Shown one piece after another: positions 42,441-44,941 of a stretch of 44,941 bases of DNA. The notes beneath the pieces are model-generated. The model did not search any database, had not been told where the DNA came from, and was given only the letters and a program-made list of their open reading frames with translations. The DNA is from an uncultured Bacteroidota bacterium (GTDB lineage Bacteria; Bacteroidota; Bacteroidia; Chitinophagales; Saprospiraceae). The position numbers and the translations under genes were made by a program. Location: contig CAIZLM010000019.1 in NCBI GenBank assembly GCA_903933805.1, positions 1-44,941 on the forward strand, in the 5' to 3' direction. Position 1 is the first letter of the stretch, and each line of letters starts with the position of its first letter.

Positions 42441-43076
42441 CTAACTTTTTGTGGTTTCACCCACCCGCAATAAAAGCAATTGATGCAGTTTCCACACCTG
42501 TTGAACCAAGGAATGTTGCCCGTCATTCACAATGATACCATCTGCCAATGCAACTTTTTGGATTTCAGGTAGTTGAGCCTGCATTCTAGCCAGAACCTGC
42601 GCTTCGGTGCTGTTGTCTCTTTCAACGACCCTTTGAACCCGCAGTTGTTCCGGAGCAGTAACAACAACCAGAAAATCAACATATCGATGGCCGCCGCTTT
42701 CCACCAATAGAGCCGCCTCTTTGATCGTATAGGGGTATCCAGCCACCGTTTTGTCAGAATGCCAAGCCCGACTGTGCTTTTCAACCGCCGGGTGGGCTAC
42801 CGCGTTCAATGCCGCAAGTTTTTCCGGATTGCTGAAGGCAAACTGGGCCACAAATTTCGTGTTGTAGTCGCCTTCCTGCGTATAAGCTTCGAGTCCAAAA
42901 ATATGTGTAACGGCTTTTTTAAGTTCTTTGTCATGGTTCAACAGCCATTTTGCCCAATAATCAGCATCGTACACAGGAATTCCCAAGGATTCAAAAAGAC
43001 GACACACGGTGCTTTTCCCACTTCCTATGCCACCGGTAATGCCCACGCGGAAGCCGCGATGATGCGCTTTCTTCAT
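42441..43076 (-). CDS. coaE: Dephospho-CoA kinase
   Basis: 211 residues from ATG 43076 (MKKAHHRGFRVGITGGIGSGKSTV); a longer frame to 43112 starts with hydrophobic residues unlikely to be coding. The P-loop GGIGSGKST (about 15-23), VYDADYWAKWLL and AHPAVEKHSRAW mark the CoaE family, and the CoA-domain lid is in VVVTAPEQLRVQRVVERDNSTEAQVLARM with the nucleotide-binding Arg. It phosphorylates the ribose 3'-OH of dephospho-CoA in the last step of CoA synthesis. The DUF3822 and rsmD genes, which often neighbour coaE in Bacteroidota, lie divergently upstream, 131 bases away. Confidence 0.95.
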   Translation of the reverse strand: MKKAHHRGFRVGITGGIGSGKSTVCRLFESLGIPVYDADYWAKWLLNHDKELKKAVTHIFGLEAYTQEGDYNTKFVAQFAFSNPEKLAALNAVAHPAVEKHSRAWHSDKTVAGYPYTIKEAALLVESGGHRYVDFLVVVTAPEQLRVQRVVERDNSTEAQVLARMQAQLPEIQKVALADGIIVNDGQHSLVQQVWKLHQLLLLRVGETTKS

Positions 43077-43207
43077 AACCAAATACACGATCAAGTTAAA
43101 CAATAGAAACAAAACAACAACTGGGTTGCAGGGTTCATGGACAAGATTCAGGAATTTAAGAGTACCTTCGTGCTAAACTGAACAAAGCAACAGATATTAC
43201 CATTGGA

Positions 43208-44041
43208 ATGGATAAGTACGTTTTCTATTTTCAAGACGAAAACCTGAATGCAGAAAAAGCATTGCGTGGTACATTGAAAATGATCGTCGGCACCGATGGC
43301 ATTTCCATTGTGGCCCTCAGTGCAGAAAACGACCTGCTGGGGTTGGAGGCCATTCAGATTTCAAACGACAGCGCCAACCGACAATTTGTCAATGTAAGGT
43401 TTCGTGAAATATTGGCTGGAATAAAATTGTTGGATTATCGTTTTGGTACAGTTCGGACGGCACTATCCGTCCCACTGGTCACCTTGGTACCAGATCGGCT
43501 GTTTTCATTCCAAGACCCAAAAAAATATTTCCAATTATTACATCCTACCAACATCCAGGAAGTGCTTTTCGATCAGGAAAAATTGGCTTCCCTTGACTGT
43601 CATGTTGTTTGGGGGGCGGCAATTGAATTCCAAGATTTTGTAAACCGCTACCAACCAAGGCACCTTTCAGCGGCCCTCATCAACAACTACCACAACCTGA
43701 TAGGCGAAGATACACATACTGTTTTTTTGAATATTAGAGACAATGTGGCCCAAATAACGGTTTTCCATCAGCGGAGCCTTCTTATTTACAACACATTTGA
43801 ATTTGCCAAACCCACAGACCTGCTGTATTTCGTCATGCTTATTTACGACCAATTCAAACTCCGGCCTGAAGAAGCTCCGCTTCATATTACCGGCGCCTTG
43901 TTGGCAGAAAGCGAAGGGTACAAACTATTGAGCAGGTATATTCGACACTTGGCATTTATCACCCCAACATCACTGCCGAAACTCCCCAAAGTCGCGAATA
44001 AAATACCCGGACACTTTTGGTTTGATGTGCTTAGTCTTTAA
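43208..44041 (+). CDS. DUF3822 family protein
   Basis: 277 residues. The opening MDKYVFYFQDENLNAEKALRG is lightly conserved in the Bacteroidota DUF3822 family, and the middle (VSVPLVTLVPDRLF-like segment, then LHPTNIQEVLF) and end (LHITGALLAESEGYKLLSRYIRHLAF) fit an actin/hexokinase-like ATPase fold seen in these proteins. No function is established. The gene typically sits before rsmD, as here (66 bases), and after a divergent coaE. It may be co-transcribed with rsmD. A TACCTTCG at 43163 resembles a -7 box but departs from the consensus at one base. Confidence 0.85.
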   Translation: MDKYVFYFQDENLNAEKALRGTLKMIVGTDGISIVALSAENDLLGLEAIQISNDSANRQFVNVRFREILAGIKLLDYRFGTVRTALSVPLVTLVPDRLFSFQDPKKYFQLLHPTNIQEVLFDQEKLASLDCHVVWGAAIEFQDFVNRYQPRHLSAALINNYHNLIGEDTHTVFLNIRDNVAQITVFHQRSLLIYNTFEFAKPTDLLYFVMLIYDQFKLRPEEAPLHITGALLAESEGYKLLSRYIRHLAFITPTSLPKLPKVANKIPGHFWFDVLSL

Positions 44042-44107
44042 CAATCAACGCTGGATATTTCGAAAGGCCAAAACAGCCCAGCGTCAGTATCAAATCATTT
44101 TCTTGAC

Positions 44108-44656
44108 ATGAGGATTATAGGAGGAAAATTCAAAGGACGCAGGTTCAATCCACCTGCCGACAACTGGCCCACCAGGCCCACCACAGATTACGCCAAAGAA
44201 GCACTGTTCAACATTCTGAACAATCTTATTGATTTTGAGGAAACCAAGGTACTGGATTTATTTGGTGGAACTGGCAGCCACAGCTATGAATTCGTTTCCC
44301 GCGGATGCGAAGACGTTACGTATGTGGATAAATTCCCGGATGCCGTACGGTTTGTGCGCAAAACAATCCAACAACTCGATATTGAAAAGCAGATCAAAAT
44401 AGTTCAGATGGATGTTTTTCGATTTATTGAACATACATCTAACCAGTGGGATTACATTTTTGCAGGCCCTCCTTATGCCCTGCCCACCATTGATACCATT
44501 CCGGACGTCGTATTTGACAAAAACTTGTTGTTGCCGGACGGCATCCTCGTGCTGGAGCATAATCCGCACCACGATTTCTTGGAACATCCCCGGCTCATAG
44601 ACGTTCGAAACTACGGAAAAACAATTTTTAGCTTTTTTAAGAATTCTATTGCGTGA
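44108..44656 (+). CDS. rsmD: 16S rRNA (guanine-966-N2)-methyltransferase RsmD
   Basis: 182 residues. MRIIGGKFKGRRFNPP and RPTTDYAKEALFNIL form the family start; LDLFGGTGSHSYEFVSRG binds S-adenosylmethionine; FRFIEHT and FAGPPYALPTIDTIPDVVF is the catalytic region, where the motif IV that is usually DPPY reads GPPY because the codon is GGC, not GAC. In RsmD this Asp/Asn helps position the target amino group, so the change is worth checking, though some Bacteroidota homologues may share it. The enzyme methylates G966 of 16S rRNA in the small subunit. It follows the DUF3822 gene and precedes a tRNA gene. Confidence 0.9.
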   Translation: MRIIGGKFKGRRFNPPADNWPTRPTTDYAKEALFNILNNLIDFEETKVLDLFGGTGSHSYEFVSRGCEDVTYVDKFPDAVRFVRKTIQQLDIEKQIKIVQMDVFRFIEHTSNQWDYIFAGPPYALPTIDTIPDVVFDKNLLLPDGILVLEHNPHHDFLEHPRLIDVRNYGKTIFSFFKNSIA

Positions 44657-44673
44657 TTTATTTCAAGAATGTC

Positions 44674-44703
44674 TTGTAAAATAAAATGGGCGTCGTACAT
44701 TTG
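44674..44703 (+). promoter_or_regulatory. Promoter of the tRNA (CAT) gene
   Basis: TTG (44674-44676), 19 bases, then TACATTTG (44696-44703): a near-perfect Bacteroidota promoter. The tRNA 5' end is 18 bases downstream. Confidence 0.7.
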
Positions 44704-44721
44704 CGGCCGATTAAAAAAGAC

Positions 44722-44795
44722 GGCGCGATAGCTCAGCTGGTTAGAGCGTGCGATTCATAATCGCAAGGTCGGGAGTTCAAGTCTCCCCCGCGCTA
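44722..44795 (+). tRNA. tRNA-Met (CAT anticodon; tRNA-Ile2 not excluded)
   Basis: A 74-base cloverleaf. The D stem GCTC/GAGC, anticodon stem GCGAT/ATCGC with loop TCATA and anticodon CAT, and T-arm GGGAG-TTCAAGT-CTCCC are all intact. The acceptor GGCGCGA pairs with CCGCGCT, leaving an A-C mismatch at position 7-66. CCA is not encoded. The sequence fits elongator tRNA-Met; an isoleucine tRNA with lysidine-modified CAT cannot be ruled out by eye. It is not an initiator, which would have a mismatched first pair and three G-C pairs below the anticodon. Confidence 0.88.
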
Positions 44796-44811
44796 CAAAT
44801 TATTTATTATT

Positions 44812-44848
44812 GCCTGATTGTGTCATACAATCAGGCACTTTTTTTTGT
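44812..44848 (+). terminator. Rho-independent terminator of the tRNA (CAT) gene
   Basis: GCCTGATTGT pairs perfectly with ACAATCAGGC around GTCAT and is followed by ACTTTTTTTT. It lies 16 bases after the tRNA. Confidence 0.9.
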
Positions 44849-44888
44849 CATCCTATTTTGTAACGGGTTAGGTTTGTTTTTCTGGTAC

Positions 44889-44941
44889 GTAACTGGTTAG
44901 CGTGGCCGCGTTTGAGACAAAAAATGGGCCTTTTTGGGCCA
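44889..44941 (-). repeat. Dispersed intergenic repeat, copy F (cut by window edge)
   Basis: Starts GTAACTGGTTAGCGTGGCCG and continues like copy D (TTTGAGACAAAAAATGGGCC) to the last base. A second, worn end, GTAACGGGTTAGG, lies just upstream at 44860-44872. It has the same orientation as copy D. Confidence 0.75.

Noticed and set aside
43163-43170. TACCTTCG as a -7 promoter box for the DUF3822 gene
   Set aside because: One base off the consensus and no TTG at proper distance, so not listed as a feature.
1-44941. CRISPR arrays, prophage, restriction or toxin-antitoxin systems
   Set aside because: No regular spacer arrays and no proteins of these families were found in any frame; the repeats seen are dispersed, not arrayed.

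Overview
The window is a chromosomal segment of a Bacteroidota bacterium, most likely from Saprospiria (Haliscomenobacter/Lewinella type). Four kinds of evidence point there: secreted proteins with C-terminal type IX secretion (T9SS) sorting domains, promoters of the Bacteroidota form (TTG, about 19 bases, TAnnTTTG), Bacteroidota-specific families (DUF3822 beside rsmD, a GlmU-like protein, the short arginine decarboxylase, type B L31, PspC-like), and a 'planctomycete-type' cytochrome/DUF1501 gene set that is also common in Saprospiria. No name for the organism can be read from the sequence itself.

Layout. 1-1.7 kb is a worn region: the 3' part of a T9SS-exported protein, a decayed IS3-type transposase tail, a DUF4248 gene and a tRNA-Ser. 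1.9-10.7 kb holds envelope and secretion genes: a CotH-like protein, an M43 metalloprotease, a TonB-type outer-membrane receptor, a choice-of-anchor V protein, and an ECF sigma factor overlapping a membrane protein with a barrel-like C-terminus. 10.9-19.5 kb has a coiled-coil membrane protein, a DUF983 protein, a very large TamB-like protein, arginine decarboxylase and a small PspC-like protein. 19.8-24.5 kb is housekeeping: MltD-like transglycosylase, a LytTR response regulator, FtsY, KdsC, IscX and a 2Fe-2S ferredoxin. 24.8-27.5 kb is one large tandem AAA+ ATPase with a duplicated N-terminal domain.

27.5-35.6 kb is a five-gene, one-strand cluster: PSCyt1/DUF1549/DUF1553 protein, DUF1501 protein, six-bladed propeller, a beta-sandwich protein and a DUF2231-cytochrome fusion. 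The last two share a C-terminal module pair. The cluster carries three CxxCH motifs and probably works at the cell envelope on an unidentified substrate. 35.7-44.7 kb returns to housekeeping: ubiX, maf and a glycosyltransferase on the plus strand; coaE, rpmE2, a GlmU-like gene, purM, a TPR lipoprotein gene and a GluQ-like synthetase gene on the minus strand; then a DUF3822 gene, rsmD and a tRNA with a CAT anticodon.

The structure least explained by genes is a dispersed intergenic repeat. It has terminal inverted repeats (GTAACTGGTTAGCGTGG in the best copy) and occurs in a short form of about 79 bp and a long form of about 160-165 bp, the long form carrying an extra internal hairpin. I count two long copies, two complete short copies and several degenerate or cut copies, including one at the right edge. 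It behaves like a non-autonomous (MITE- or REP-like) element, and it is my best candidate for something undescribed here. All alignments and residue positions were done by eye.
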